Shown: positions 53,327 through 63,800 of the stretch, piece after piece | How positions within the stretch are numbered: the first letter of the stretch is position 1 | How the letters are laid out: every line of letters begins with the position of its first letter | Assembly (NCBI GenBank): GCA_964016985.1 | Contig: OZ024826.1 | Location: 74,201,182-74,265,181, forward strand | Length of the DNA: 64,000 bases | Source of the DNA: Anodontia alba | Taxonomy: Eukaryota > Mollusca > Bivalvia > Lucinida > Lucinidae | Direction of reading: 5' to 3' | Notes under the pieces: model-generated | The model's input: only the letters and a program-made list of their open reading frames with translations | Databases searched by the model: none | What the model was told of the DNA's origin: nothing | Program-made: the position numbers and the translations under genes

Positions 53327-53839
53327 CACTGTTTGCAAAGGCGGGACAGGGTCAACAGGACTCGGGTTAAAACGAGAGGTGAGACTGTTGGTCATAGAGT
53401 ATAAACTACAGTCAAACCTGTCCTAAAGGCCACCTGTATTAAGCAATCACCTGCCTTTAAAGGCCACTATTTAGGATCCCATTAAAGGCAAAGAAGTGGA
53501 AATTTACCTGTATTAAGCAAGCACCTGTCTTAAGCAACCAGTTTTTTGCTTTCCCATAGGTGCTTGCTTAACACAGGTTTGACTGTATTTTGTTCAGAAT
53601 ACTGTGCATGCACAAACACAGCAATAATGATAATCAAGCAATCAACAGTACAACTAATCTCACCATACTTAAAATCTCACTATCACTATTTTGTTTTTAC
53701 CCTTACTATCACTGCGCATATCGCGCAAACCAGCGATAGATAGATAGATATCCACCCTGAGGGTGATTAATTTTAGCTGTTTACGTAGAGCGTCTGGATA
53801 CTGTAGACTATACCAAATCTGTGATCAAAGACGGTGTAC

Positions 53840-53902
<63 letters not shown>

Positions 53903-54106
53903 TCTCTCTCTCCTCTCCCTCTCTCTTTCTCTCTCTCTCTCTCTTAGAATGGGTACATACATCAGAAAAAAGGATTTCTTTCTAACAAAATTACTTAGAG
54001 TGTATGCGGTTGACAGAATGTTTATAAACTAGAACTTTGTCACAAGAATCTTTAATCTTAACTTACCAGCACTTAAAATAGCGATTAGTATAGCTATATA
54101 GTACAT
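45449..54106 (-). CDS. Single-CUB type I membrane protein (five exons)
   Basis: Minus-strand exons 54067-54106, 51889-51982, 50735-50862, 46249-46398 and 45449-45642 join into 202 codons including the stop (201 aa; intron phases 1, 2, 1, 1). Residues 1-16 (MYYIAILIAILSA...) are a signal peptide. Residues 18-133 form one CUB domain: cysteine pairs C18/C49 and C78/C99, the opening SPGYPGRY and NCQWLLE blocks, and the closing DTDGLGFVLQYT strand. CUB domains are extracellular beta-sandwiches used for protein binding, often Ca2+-dependent. Sites N33, N74 and N122 fit N-glycosylation. A helix at about 154-177 (WGIVVISVCVILVMVLGITI) and a basic tail with LRKRR follow; there is no catalytic domain. 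It is convergent with MAPEG gene 2. I do not recognise a named orthologue; a receptor or adhesion role is only a possibility. A non-coding 5' exon upstream of 54106 cannot be excluded. Confidence 0.83.
45790..46095. other. No recognised feature
   Basis: Intron of the CUB gene; nothing supported. Confidence 0.4.
46211..46237. repeat. (AAT)n microsatellite
   Basis: Nine trinucleotide units, 12 bases from the donor of the neighbouring CUB exon. Confidence 0.95.
46249..46398 (-). CDS. CUB protein, exon 4 (C-terminal half of CUB)
   Basis: 150 nt; phase 1 to phase 1. Acceptor gttttttag, donor gtaaat. Encodes FGHHERVVTLCGS ... VFTTNNDTDGLGFVLQYTAL. Includes the fourth CUB cysteine. Confidence 0.87.
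46619..48252 (-). mobile_element. Helentron/pearl-like element, inverted copy
   Basis: Same family as 3410-5092 in reverse orientation. The + strand starts ttagctcacctgagcacgaa-atgctc (complement of the 3' hairpin and CTAA end) and closes with gggccctctgggccctcttg. About nine central units carry ttggtaggaagcat (46748, 46887, 47030, 47177, 47306, 47449, 47583, 47726, 47871), period about 142. The 3' hairpin differs from 3410 by one base in the loop side (gagcatttcgtgctc). Confidence 0.75.
48580..48875. repeat. Interspersed repeat S, inverted copy
   Basis: Reverse complement of 38531-38870; starts gtaaaccctcgataaaacga and ends cgagtgtcggtattaaaagg. The small inner hairpin is deleted here. Confidence 0.75.
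48890..49180. repeat. Direct duplication with 48420-48570 and 50230-50420
   Basis: agctgtagtgtcaagttttc-tgg, agactagctagtttcggcca, cagcgaccattatacaaatt-ttctaaa and ataaactacactatagtgaa recur at about 48430, 48980 and 50285, i.e. three copies of a roughly 150-bp unit separated by MITE insertions. Confidence 0.75.
49284..49393. mobile_element. Near-perfect palindromic MITE, cgggcacatg family
   Basis: gcgggcacatgacgtaaata-taacgtcgcctcaacgtcga-tgcaacgt pairs with the following complement through catgtgcctgtcggg; about 52-bp arms with almost no loop. Inserted after gaagcaa of the family R host. Confidence 0.9.
49447..50025 (-). mobile_element. 5'-truncated L1/Tx1-like LINE with target duplication
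   Basis: Flanked by the 12-bp direct repeat aattgtatgttg (49435-49446 and 50026-50037). On the minus strand it ends in aataaataataaaaaaaaa, a poly(A) tail with its signal. The 5' part is open (49832-50025): residues such as IAKYYIFLNKFY, MKKRLRIEKEIALMKDKLLE and WENIMNVF resemble the extreme C-terminus of L1/Tx1-type ORF2 proteins. Only about 64 codons remain, so it is dead on arrival. A (GA)n tract at 49785-49826 lies in its 3' UTR. Confidence 0.85.
49785..49826. repeat. (GA)n microsatellite
   Basis: GA dinucleotides with one interruption, inside the LINE fragment. Confidence 0.95.
50735..50862 (-). CDS. CUB protein, exon 3
   Basis: 128 nt; phase 2 in, phase 1 out. Acceptor tattccag, donor gtgggg. 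Encodes NLNCQWLLETRNYIEATVEV ... LQNTTGCQHDSLRISR: the second and third CUB cysteines. Confidence 0.87.
50942..51007. repeat. Hairpin family A copy (tip caagatg)
   Basis: gatcagacgccgca-aga-tgcggcgtctgatc, perfect stem. Confidence 0.9.
51100..51400. other. Unassigned intronic sequence
   Basis: An open frame of 92 codons on the minus strand overlaps one on the plus strand; neither resembles a family I know. Both lie inside CUB-gene intron 2. Confidence 0.35.
51403..51479. repeat. (AT)n microsatellite
   Basis: About 38 AT units. Confidence 0.97.
51490..51640. repeat. Short direct repeats of gacccaataa
   Basis: gacccaacaatcgacttga, gacccagtaatcgacttgag, gacccaataattcatttag and acccaataattcagtaag follow one another; period about 20-25. 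Confidence 0.65.
51889..51982 (-). CDS. CUB protein, exon 2
   Basis: 94 nt; phase 1 in, phase 2 out. Acceptor atttccag, donor gtaaat. Encodes TASCPVSTVRLEVTTEVQNL and TSPGYPGRYE: the start of the CUB domain. Confidence 0.87.
52179..52245. repeat. Hairpin family A copy (gatgag variant)
   Basis: gatgagacgccgc-aaaa-cgcggcgtctcatc, perfect stem; both arms carry the paired change from gatcag/ctgatc to gatgag/ctcatc. Confidence 0.9.
52640..53030 (+). other. GC-rich island with a 50-codon ORF
   Basis: Markedly more GC-rich than its surroundings. An ORF at 52723-52875 starts with a purine-rich leader and ATG and encodes MAAKSSTGTNTDEFAMGSLA and 30 more polar residues. Hydrophilic; no family recognised. 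It could be a retroelement or processed fragment, as it sits in a CUB-gene intron in the opposite orientation. Confidence 0.3.
53265..53326. repeat. (ATCT)n microsatellite
   Basis: About 15 tetranucleotide units. Confidence 0.96.
53411..53588. mobile_element. MITE with acagtcaaacctgt ends
   Basis: Left acagtcaaacctgtcctaaa and right cttaacacaggtttgactgt are inverted; TA lies near both ends. The interior repeats acctgtattaagcaa. Pogo/Tc1-like by terminus; non-coding. Confidence 0.75.
53845..53943. repeat. (CT)n microsatellite
   Basis: CT units with a T-run interruption near 53895. Confidence 0.97.
54067..54106 (-). CDS. CUB protein, exon 1 (signal peptide)
   Basis: 13 codons plus one base: MYYIAILIAILSA then phase 1 before gtaagt. 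The frame joins exactly to exon 2 (G+CC gives Ala). Confidence 0.8.
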
Positions 54107-54201
54107 GTTTGTTGTTTGTTTTTCTTATATATCCCACATCGTAGAACAGATGGTTGGAATCTGAAAAAAGAAGACTTATGAAAAGAAGATATTCTGTAAT
54201 T

Positions 54202-54318
<117 letters not shown>

Positions 54319-54330
54319 TATCTGTATTTA

Positions 54331-56169
54331 TTAGCTCAGCTGGAACTTTGCTCCAGGTCGTGGCCTGTTGTCCGTCGTCCGTCGTTATCTTTTCACATTT
54401 TTGACATCTCCTCCAGACTCGTAAGTCGGATTGAGCTGAAACTTGGTGGGAGGCATTCTGGCTACATGGAAACTCAGAATAGCTAAAATCGTTCCGTTCC
54501 GATATCCACCGCCACGGCGGCTATCTTGAAATTCTTCAAACGACATTTCACAAACCGTAAGTTGGATTGAACCAAAACTTGAGTGGAGATAAAAAATCGG
54601 AGCAACATTGAGATTCAGAATTGTTAAAAATCATTCCGTTCCGAGATCAAAGATGGCCATCTTGAAATTCTTCAAATGATTTCTCCTCCCAAACCACAAG
54701 TCAGATTGAGCCGAAACTTGACGGGAGGCGTCGTAGCGACTAAGAAATTAAGAATTGCTAAAATCGTTTCCGATATCAAAGATGGCCGCAAAGGCGACCA
54801 TTTTGAAATTCTTCAAATGACGTCTGCTCCCAAACCATAAGTCTGATTGGGCTGAAACTTCATTGGAGGCACCTGAGCTACATAGAGATTCATAATTGCT
54901 AAAATTGTTCCATTCCGATATCCAAGATGGTCGCCGGCCATCTTGTAATTCTTCAAACGACATCTTCTCCCAAACCGTAAGACCGACAGAGCCGAAACTT
55001 GATGGGAAGCATCGGAGCGACATAGAGATTCAGAAATGCTAAAACGTTCCATTCCGCTATCCAAGATGGCTGCTTGGGCGGCCATCTTGAAATCACATTT
55101 GCTCCCGAACCCTGATAGATTGAGCCCAAACTTGATGGGAGGCATTGGGGCCACATGGAGATTTAGAATTGCTAAAACATTCCGTTCAGATATCCAAGAT
55201 GGCCGCCATCTTGAAAATCTTCAGACGACATCTCCTCCCAAACCATAAAGCGGATTGAGTCAAAACTTGATGGGAGGCATCGGAGCGAAATAGAGATTCA
55301 GAATTGCTAAAATCTTTCTGTTCCGATATCTAAGATGGGCGCCAAGGTGGTCATCTTGAAAATCTTCAAGCCTCATCTGCTCCCGAATGGTAAGTCGGAT
55401 TGAGTCGAAACTTGGTGGGAGGCCTTGGGACACATGGAGATTCAGAATTGCTAAAACCATTTTGTTACGATACCCATGATGGCCGCCACAGCAGCCAATT
55501 TGAAGATCTTCAATTGCTCCAGGTTACCTTATGCCGTGGTCTGTTGACCAAGGTCCGTCCATCATCCGTATGTCCGTTAGTAACTTTTCACATAACATAA
55601 TCGTATCCATCATGAAAGTCTTCAATTGTTATCTGCTCCCGAAGTTGGATGGAGTCGGAACTTGGTGGAAGGCATAGGGGCAAAATGAAGATTTAGAATT
55701 GCTAAAATGGTTCCGTTCTGATATCCAAGATGGCCATCCTGGCAGCCATCTTGAAAATCCTCAAATCACATCTGCTCAGGAACGGTAAGTCAAATTCAGC
55801 TTGAACTTGATGGAAGGCATTGGAGAGTTATGAAGATTCAGAAGTGCTACAATCGTTCTGTTCCAACATCCAAGATGGCGGCTATCTTGAAATTCTCCAA
55901 ACCATGTCTCCTCCCCATCGGTAAGTCAAATTGAGCCGAAACTTGACGGGAGGCATCGGGGTGACATGGAGATTCAGAATTGTTTAGTTCCAATATCAAA
56001 GATATACACCCGGTCATGGTGGCAATCTTGAAACTCTTCAAACAACACCAGATTCTGGATTGCTAATAGTAATCTGAACTGATAGCCAAAATGTCCATCA
56101 TGGCACAGTGTAACATATTATGATCAGCCTAATACAGGTGAACGATTTCTGGCCCACTTGGGCCTCTAG
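54331..56169 (-). mobile_element. Helentron-like element, second subfamily
   Basis: On the minus strand it starts ctagaggcccaagtgggcc and ends in the hairpin ctggagcaaagttccag, then ctgagCTAA: the same end design as 3410-5092 with different sequence. About 11 central units of about 145 bp carry aagatggccgccatcttgaa, gatgggaggcat and agaattgctaaaa. The minus- and plus-strand ORFs over it are repeat translations. Confidence 0.75.
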
Positions 56170-56457
56170 TTAATATTTGTATTTGAAATGCAGATACCTG
56201 CATTAAATGGGTAAAAACCCAAACGGGTTGCCATAAATACCTGCAGTGAGCATATTTCTTCAGTATCTTCTTTGACATTTCATATAGTAAACGACAAATA
56301 GTAATATTTTCTTCAATTTTGTTTTTACCAGCAAATAGTGCGAGAATGGTAAACTATTATCGGATGCCTTGAATGGGCTGTGTTTCTTGATTAATGCCTT
56401 TGCTGTGTATCTCCATATAAATTTTTGAGAGAGAGAGAGGGAGAGAGAGTTTACATA

Positions 56458-56790
56458 TACAATCGACTCTTGTTAACCCTAAGTCCAAGCAACTTTCTAA
56501 AATACTTCGAGATATCGGTACCTTGACATATCAGATTTGCAAAAATTGAGGAAAAAATTGAACAACCATATTTCACAAGTAATTATGTAAATTGACTCCC
56601 GAGGAAACATATATTGAAAATATTATGGAAAAAAAGGGAGTAATTGCTCCTGAGGAGCAATTTCTCCTCTTTTACACAATATTTTATCAAATGTTGTGAG
56701 ATTTCCATGTTAAAACAGGGACCAGATTTTCACTTCGGGATAATCGGTTATTCGAAAAAAGCGAAGTTGAGATAACGAGGGTCGACTGCA
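56458..56790. mobile_element. MITE family Q
   Basis: Starts tacaatcgactcttgttaac and ends gagataacgagggtcgactg; interior gagcaatttctcctctttta as at 2322. Confidence 0.75.
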
Positions 56791-56799
56791 TACATTGCT

Positions 56800-57310
56800 A
56801 ATCTTAAATTGAACTTGTAAGAATAAAAAAAGAAGGCAAATAAAGAACTTACTTTGAAAACTCTTTATTCCCAAACGATCTTCTAGGGTCTAAACATGTT
56901 TGTTGATTATTCTTGTATTTCGTGTGTATATGAAATGAAAAGCAAGGTGGGGAAAAGGCCCTTATATTTTAATTGCGAACAGCGGAGTCTCAGATCAATA
57001 TGTGCATCCGCAGAGCCTGTTCATAGCTTTTTGCATGTGTTCGTCGATATATTCTGTATAGTAAATCCATTGATTCAGGCAGCCGGCAATGAATGTCCCT
57101 TGAATGTGCAGACTGATCCGGGTCTTCGACCCACTTATTAAGGTAGGGATATTTTCATGCTTTTCACATCATGTGTAAATAATATATGAAAGGTTTTTTG
57201 GGATGTATCCGAACAGGACAAGTTCAGACCAGCTGGTCAGGGTCTTCTATTTCGGCCGTATATGTTTCAACGTCAAACAATGAGCACGTTGATCACCTTG
57301 CTGTGCAGAT
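56800..57310. other. Mostly unassigned, one hairpin A relic
   Basis: gcgaacagcggagtctcaga-tcaatatg (about 56970) and gactgatccgggtcttcgac (57110) look like separated hairpin A arms. No gene supported. Confidence 0.4.
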
Positions 57311-57315
57311 ACTGA

Positions 57316-57432
57316 CGGAGGCGGATCATGGTCGTCGTTGGAGGCTGATTTAAGTCGTCGTTAGAGGCTGATCATAGTCGTCGTTGGAGGCTGATCAAGA
57401 TCGTCGTTGGAGGATGATCATGGCCGTCGTTT
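57316..57432. repeat. Minisatellite, period 30 bp
   Basis: gatcatggtcgtcgttggag-gct and close variants repeat about four times at a 30-bp period. Confidence 0.85.
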
Positions 57433-57623
57433 TTATCACGTGTTGTTAGGTACTTTTTGCTGCCTCCAGTAAAGCGATTATAAAGTTTATGAATCGCACT
57501 ATGAGAAAATGTGTCTAATGGTTATATCGAACAGTGAAGATTCTGACCAGCCAGTCAAATCGCAAATCTGACAAGGTTATTTTCTAATGGTGTATTCTAT
57601 AGCATCCTATAATTCTGAAACTG

Positions 57624-57686
57624 GACAGCGATGGCCCTGATCAGACTGCGCGAAGGCGCAGGCTGATCTGGGTCGTCGCTGTCCGC
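57624..57686. repeat. Hairpin A relative (gctgtccgc type)
   Basis: gacagcgatggccctgatca-gactgcgcg then cgcaggctgatctgggtcgt-cgctgtc: paired arms with several different bases from the main family. Confidence 0.75.
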
Positions 57687-57957
57687 GTATGTCCCGAAAG
57701 CTCGTTTTCACATGGCACGGTTCATATGCAAATCGTGTCAACAGGTAACTGTATTTCAAAAGATGGATAATGTGCATGATTGGTTTTAATTGAATTAAAT
57801 GCATCTATATGATTTGAAAAAATAAGTAGGCATAAGATGAATATATTTTACACTCCTATTATTAAATCTGATGGTTTCTAAATTAGGACACTACCGACAT
57901 GGCGTGACATACATAAATTTAGTTTCCCAGGCATTACTCCTCCTTAAGAGATATTTT

Positions 57958-58022
57958 GTTTATTTGTGTTGAGGTTTTACGGCCCAGTCAACCTAATGAG
58001 GTCATGTCGAGCGCGGTCAGCC
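57958..58022 (-). mobile_element. SINE 3' fragment
   Basis: tttgtgttgaggttttacgg through gtcatgtcgagcgcggtcag, then ends abruptly. Confidence 0.75.
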
Positions 58023-58123
58023 TTAAGAGATAATTCGAAAGATTTACATTAAGTGAAAATGTTCTCCACATGTTGCACTAGCACATGTATGAAATCAGGA
58101 AGCATAATCAAACTTACTTTTAC

Positions 58124-58150
58124 AATACATACATACATACATACATACAC
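58124..58150. repeat. (ATAC)n microsatellite
   Basis: About six units. Confidence 0.9.
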
Positions 58151-58600
58151 GAATGCTTGCACACACGCACACGGACGGACAGATGGGGAAGCTTCAACAT
58201 TTTGGTTTTAGGGCATACTTCAATATTCAATTTACATACCTGATTATGGGTTAACTCTAACTTTTTAGGGGCTAGTTAATATATGTTAAACGAAATAAAC
58301 CTCAACGTTTGCCAAAATAGCCTACCAAACTCTAAATATATGCACAGGAGTTTGGAGTACTCAAGAACGGTAAACGGTGTGTTTGGAGTGCTGTGGGTAT
58401 CATTCGCTGGCAAAGGTTTAGCTGCAAAACGAGAATGTCTTATCAGTAAACAATGTAACCGCTTGCAAGTGGTATGTTTCGTTTAACTGAGTAAAGAGAG
58501 ACTTGATGGTCAACTATGTCAGAAACCATAGAAAATCTAGGAAAATTTGTGGAAAAAATTTGGTTTTATCAGAATCTAATTTTAAGCACCATATTTGTTT
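58150..58600. other. No recognised feature
   Basis: No supported gene or repeat between the microsatellite and the mariner element. Confidence 0.4.
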
Positions 58601-58607
58601 TCATATA

Positions 58608-59952
58608 CGAGGGATGTTCGAAATGAATTGCTTATTTCTATCTGGAGACTTCAAATTTCAAGTTAGCCCAAAAGTACTCATTTCATGCCCTCGAAGTACT
58701 CCCCGTGGCTAGAAATGCAAAGTTTCAGCCGATGTATCCACTTCTTGAAGGCGTCACGGTACGCTGATTTGGGCACAGTAATAAGGTACTGATGAATGGC
58801 AGATCCAAGTGCCTGTCGGGACTGGTATTTCCGCCCAGCAAGGAATGCTTTCAATTTCGGAAACAAAAAGAAATCACATGGGGCAAGGTCTGGGGGGGAG
58901 GGGGGGGGGGGGGGGGGAGGCAAAACAGTTACTTTTTCTGTCTTCAAAAACGCCGTAACTATTGCGGAGGTATGAGCTGGGGCATTGTCATGAAGAAGAC
59001 GGACATGTTTAAAACCAGTGACAGGGCGTCGTTTCTGATAATACTTTTTCAGTTTCTTCAATACTACGTCTTTGTAGCACTTTCCGGTGATGCTTTTGCC
59101 CTTTTTCACTGGCACTTTTATTGCGACTCCTTCACCAGAGAAGAAGATTGCATACAAAACCTTTGTACTCAAAGAACGTTTGGCAATTATTGGGCGTTTG
59201 CTGTGTTTAGTGGCCCAGATCTTATTGCTAACCTTTCTGACGAGCTCTAAATAATGGACCCAGGTTTCATCACCTGTGACGACATTGGCAAACTGCTTTT
59301 TGTCATATTTTGGAAACATTTGAAGCAGCTTTTTGGCCACTTTAACCCGTTGCCTCTTTTGCTTGTCAGTCAACAGATGTGGCACCCATCTAGCAGAAAT
59401 CTTTCTGACTTTCAAATGCTTCTTCAAAATAAGGTGAACCGTTGATAGTGATCTGCTTACCTTTCGTGCAGTATCACGAACTGTAAATCTGGCATCTCCT
59501 TCAATGATTTCCTTTATTTTGGAAACGATTTCTTTACGAGATGCAGATTTTGGCCTACCTGATTTCGGTGCATTTTTGATGGACTCTACACCAAACTCAA
59601 ATTTCTTTTTCCACCGCCGAACTGTCATAAGACACACAATTAAGGTCCAAAAGCAGTAGAAATTTCAGTCATCAGCTTGTTCAAAGAACAACCGAGTTTT
59701 GAGCGAGCTTTGATGTGAGCCCGTATTTCATCTTTTTTGCCGACGCTTCTACCAACCATTTTTACTGCAGTGGTCAATGACTGCGTGTATTCAAATGGCA
59801 AATTTTATGTCTTACACTTAGTCTAACATGTACATTTATACACCATTGTGTAGATATTGAATAACCCTATACAGGTATGTATTGGTTTTTATCGTGCCCC
59901 ACGTGGATATCGAGCTAGAGGACAATAAGCAATTCATTTCGAACATCCCTCG
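58608..59952 (-). mobile_element. Nearly complete mariner element with TA duplications
   Basis: The termini cgagggatgttcgaaatgaa-ttgcttat are perfect inverted repeats of about 28 bp, each flanked by TA (58606-58607 and 59953-59954). The length of 1.35 kb is standard for mariner. It holds one transposase frame on the minus strand. Confidence 0.93.
58678..59759 (-). pseudogene. Mariner transposase, one frameshift and a proline expansion
   Basis: The start at 59759 gives MVGRSVGKKDEIRAHIKARS and the first helix-turn-helix; about 110 bases on, the frame hits TAA near 59642 and continues one base out of step, giving TVRRWKKKFEFGV onward to 58678 (319 codons open). DNA-binding: second HTH around ARKVSRSLSTVHLILKKHLK. 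Catalytic triad: D in VTGDETWVHY, D in LLHDNAPAHTS and D in LAPCDFFLF. The usual spacing between the second and third Asp in mariners is 34; here it is 37 because the hinge (normally HPPYSPDLAP-like) is replaced by a proline run encoded by a G-tract on the + strand (58890-58918). Transposase carries out cut-and-paste at TA; this copy is unlikely to be active. Confidence 0.9.
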
Positions 59953-60260
59953 TACATATGCGGTATATTCATAACGTAAGTAAAAAAATCGTCTCCGATG
60001 ATTGCATGGGCCAATTTCCACGTATGAATGCTATATATAAAGTAGTGAATTAATAATTATCTGTATATGACCCAGTATAAGATGTGGAAACAGTGCTCAG
60101 CATCGCTGGACGTCTTATTGCCCGTTAATTTGAACACTACCTATGCAGTCTATGGTGCAAGAAAAATCTGCGTGTACAATATCCGTCTACGTGCATTCGT
60201 CAATGTTAGTTTTCCAGGCATAACTTATTTTAAAAGAAAGTTCGAAAGTACAGTAAATTT

Positions 60261-60566
60261 GCCGGCCTCGGTGGCTCAGTTGGATGCGCCGTCCGACTGG
60301 AGACCAGGAGGTCGCGGGTTCAACCCCCGCCGAGGTCGGCAACATTCTTTCGTGGAGATTGATCATGAAATGTTTTCTACGGTCATTCTCTCCCTTCCGC
60401 TGATTCAAGAAGGGCAGTTGTCAGTTTCTGGCGAAAGAATGTGCACAATACTGGTTAACCGCTTAGAGGACTAAGCCTGCCCAGTAAACGTGTGGTTAGG
60501 TAAAACTGACCGCGCTCGACATGACCCCATTGGGTTGACTGGGCCGTAAAACCTCAACACAAACAG
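60261..60566 (+). mobile_element. tRNA-derived SINE, full length
   Basis: The head folds like a tRNA: gccggcctcgg pairs with the downstream ccgaggtcggc, and gcggg-ttcaacc-cccgc is the T-arm. The pol III boxes are box A (tggctcagttgg, about 60271) and box B (gggttcaaccc, about 60317). The body runs through ttctttcgtggagattgatc, gaagggcagttgtcagtttc and ccgcgctcgacatgacccca to the tail ctcaacacaaaca. Five other copies or pieces lie in this window, so the family is abundant. The ORF over it is incidental. Confidence 0.9.
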
Positions 60567-60574
60567 TATGCTGA

Positions 60575-60875
60575 ATATGTTATCCACACATTGCTCTAGG
60601 AATTTATAGTTTAAAATAAGAAATAAGAAATTTAAAATAAGAAATGAAAAATTAGAAATTCATTATTCATTATTCAAAATTTAAAATAAGAACTGGGAGT
60701 TTGATCTCTTTTATTAAAATACTAGAAATTTATGAAATGTGCAACACTAACAATTTTTTAAGCATATTCTACTGTAACTGAATTACTAAACACCGAATAC
60801 AATCCGTGAAAATGACTGTTAATGGAGTCGCAATCATAATGTAGGCGCTATCAGGCTATAGTATGGAAGCGTCCT
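60575..60875. other. AT-rich simple sequence
   Basis: tttaaaataagaa repeats at 60610-60690; nothing else recognised. Confidence 0.5.
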
Positions 60876-60880
60876 AGTGC

Positions 60881-63800
60881 CAGGTGAAAAAATATTTAAG
60901 TCCTACGTAGGAGATAGTAACTCCTACGTAGGAGATAATAAGTCCTACGTAGGAGCTACTAACACCTACGTAGGAGTTAGTAACTCCTACGTAGGAGATA
61001 ATAAGTCCTACGTAGGTGTTAGTAACTCCTACGTAGGACTTATTATCTCCTACGTAGGAGTTAATAAGTCCTACGTAGAAGATAGTAACTCCTACGTAGG
61101 AGATAATAAGTCCTACGTAGGAGTTACTAACACCTACGTAGGATATAATAAGTCCTACGTAGGAGTTAGTAACTCCTACGTAGGAGATAATAAGTCCTAC
61201 GTAGGAGTTAGAACAACCTTATGTTGGTCATACCTCATTCCATAAAATATATCTACTCAATTGATTATTATTTTTTTATTTATTTATCTATTTATATTTA
61301 TTCAAATAATTAGTAATTGCAACAGTGATTTAACTGTACATTTGAATTCCGAAGAATAAATATTATGTTGGTCATGTTCAAAACGTTTTGTTTTTAAAAG
61401 AGTTACGTGGTGCTTTAACAGTTTTTGCTGCATGTGTACATAGGGGTATAATATTGCTAATTATTAAACACCTTAAATCTTTATCATACTGAAATTTGAT
61501 TAAGTCCGTGTTACTACCTGTTGACATGGCTTATACGTGCTGTGTTTTTTTTTTTTTTTTTTTTTTTGTTTTTTTTTGTTTTTCTTTCTTTGAGTGATAA
61601 ACAGTGTGCAGACCTTAATGCATTGTAATGTCATGTCTGATCAGGGGCCGCGACTGCTGTTTGTTAAAGCGTGTCTGTCAGAATACTTAGGTTAAATACT
61701 GTAAATCACTTTCTTCTCTAACCACCATCTGTCAGATTCAATAAATTGCTCACACCTTTTCAAACATTGGCCTAAAGCAAAGGTATTTGGTTCAAAAACA
61801 AACGACCCTTTACCACACTTGCCCTATATTTTTTACTAGGGCATTATAGTACCCACCGATTTGTCTAAACATTGCTGGCTAGGGTAGAACCGTGTAGACT
61901 CTGATTACACGTGTTACGTGACATCTGATCTGGGACTACACTGTAAGCACAGGCCTCTCTGTCTAGAAACATAGGGTAGTAACAGTAATAACCCAAGGAA
62001 GCGACATTTTATCCATATTTACTAACTACCCAACACAGAAATAACAAGAGTCTCTCCAAATAATAAAAACAGGATTTAATAATATGTGCAACTTTTTAGT
62101 TCCAGATCAGCATGTGCAATACATTTTTTTTTCGCTGATAGAATGTGCAAGCTCTATTCGCGTGCAGTGTAGACTCTGATCATAAAGCGGACTACAGACT
62201 AATCTGGATCCATAGTGGTCGCATAATTCATAAAGTCCATTTTTATTTGAAAAGACTCAACCATCATTGTTTCTTATTTTACTTGTAGACACCTCAAAGT
62301 TCTACAAAATATCAACAAGACATTCTATTTTTACTTTTATTAGTTCATTGTTAAAAAGGTTGTTCAAACATTTATAACACAAGTTTAATATCATCAATTG
62401 TATATTTCCAATATCTGTATCTACATTTTTAACGCTGCTAGGCAGCTGAGTCACATAGAGACAGTATTTCCATGAAGTGTGAACCGGTTAAATACAACCT
62501 TCTCCAGAGACCTGTACCTCCTGGTTTCATTTATCTACTTGACATAATACAGCTGAGAACCAGAAGCCTCAGGCTGGACAAGGTTATAGTTTGATCTATA
62601 ACCCATGCAGTTAAAACATCAAAGGAACATCAACATTTGAAAAGGACCATTACGGCAATGATCTAAGAATCCGAGCAGACAAATCGGCATCTTTAATTGT
62701 GTACCTAAAGAAACTCTCAGGTTACTGTAGAATACATTGATGAGTAGTGAAAATCCTGATCAGAATGTGCAGATGTGCTGTCTGATCTGGGTATTTCGTG
62801 TTTGCATAATACACAATCTCCCTTTTTCATAATCTGACACAAGTGTCCTGTATCTGAGACAGGTCACTGCAATTCTTTAATCTGTCAGATCAATAAAAAA
62901 TTTTAAGTTTGATTGATTAACTGAAAAATGATTGTAAGGCAACATTTATGCATCAAGGACAAACTGATGATACTCTTAATTTTCCCAAAAAAGAGGCTTT
63001 GACATATCATGCAAATTATCTCCAATAGAGACAGTTTGCATGAACTGGCAAAATAATATTTGGGATAAGATAGTTTAACCCTTAACCTTTACCACTCTCT
63101 GGGCTAATTCAGCAGACGATAAATTGGTGATGTTTGTCTAATTTTACCCAGAGAATAGGATTTGACATTTCATGCAAATTGTTTCCAACAGAGACACTTT
63201 GCATGAAATGTCAAATCCTTTCTTGTGTGTGTGTTAGGGGTGGGGGGGGGTGGGGGGTGGGGGGGGGGGTGGAGTGGATATTTGATCCCTTAACCTTTAC
63301 CACTCTCTGGGCTAATTCAGCAGACGACAACTTGTTGGTCTTCCTGAATTATCATTCACTAAATATATTACTTTTTTTTAATTAAACAGTGTTTTGTTTT
63401 CTGAGGTTAAACTATTGATCTTCATTTCAATATCGTATTGAATTATCTATAACTAAATACTATCTCCTACGTAGGACTTATTATCTCCTACGTAGGAGTT
63501 ACTAACTCCTACGTAGGACTTACTATCTCCTACGTAGGAGTTACTATCTCCTACGTAGGACTTATTATCTCCTACGTAGAAGTTACTAACACCAACGTAG
63601 GACTTATTATCTCCTACGTAGGACTTATTATCTCCTACGTAGGAGTTACTTATCTCCTACGTAGGGGTTACTAACACCTACGTAGGACTCAGTATCTCCT
63701 ATGTAGGAGTAAATATCTCCTACGTAGGAGTTATTATCTCCTACGTAGGAGTTACTCCTACGTAGGACTTACTATCTCCTACGTAGGACTTATTATCTCC

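Noticed and set aside
58792..59250. 152-codon plus-strand ORF
   Set aside because: It is the antisense shadow of the mariner transposase, including its G-tract.
60261..60340. A functional tRNA gene
   Set aside because: It folds like a tRNA but is the head of a SINE present in at least six copies here, and a SINE body follows directly.
60067..60474. 135-codon ORF, also 6395-6607 and 26142-26414
   Set aside because: The shared ending (SVSGERMCTILVNRLED) is the SINE body read through; SINEs are not translated.
60898..61210. A CRISPR array (short repeats with even spacing)
   Set aside because: The genome is eukaryotic, the repeat is a 12-bp palindrome, linkers are 9 bp and similar to each other, and the arrays lie inside inverted ends.
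60877..61245. 122-codon ORF of SYVGD/NKSYVG repeats
   Set aside because: The 21-bp unit is divisible by three, so the palindrome array reads open by itself; there is no start context or flanking exon.
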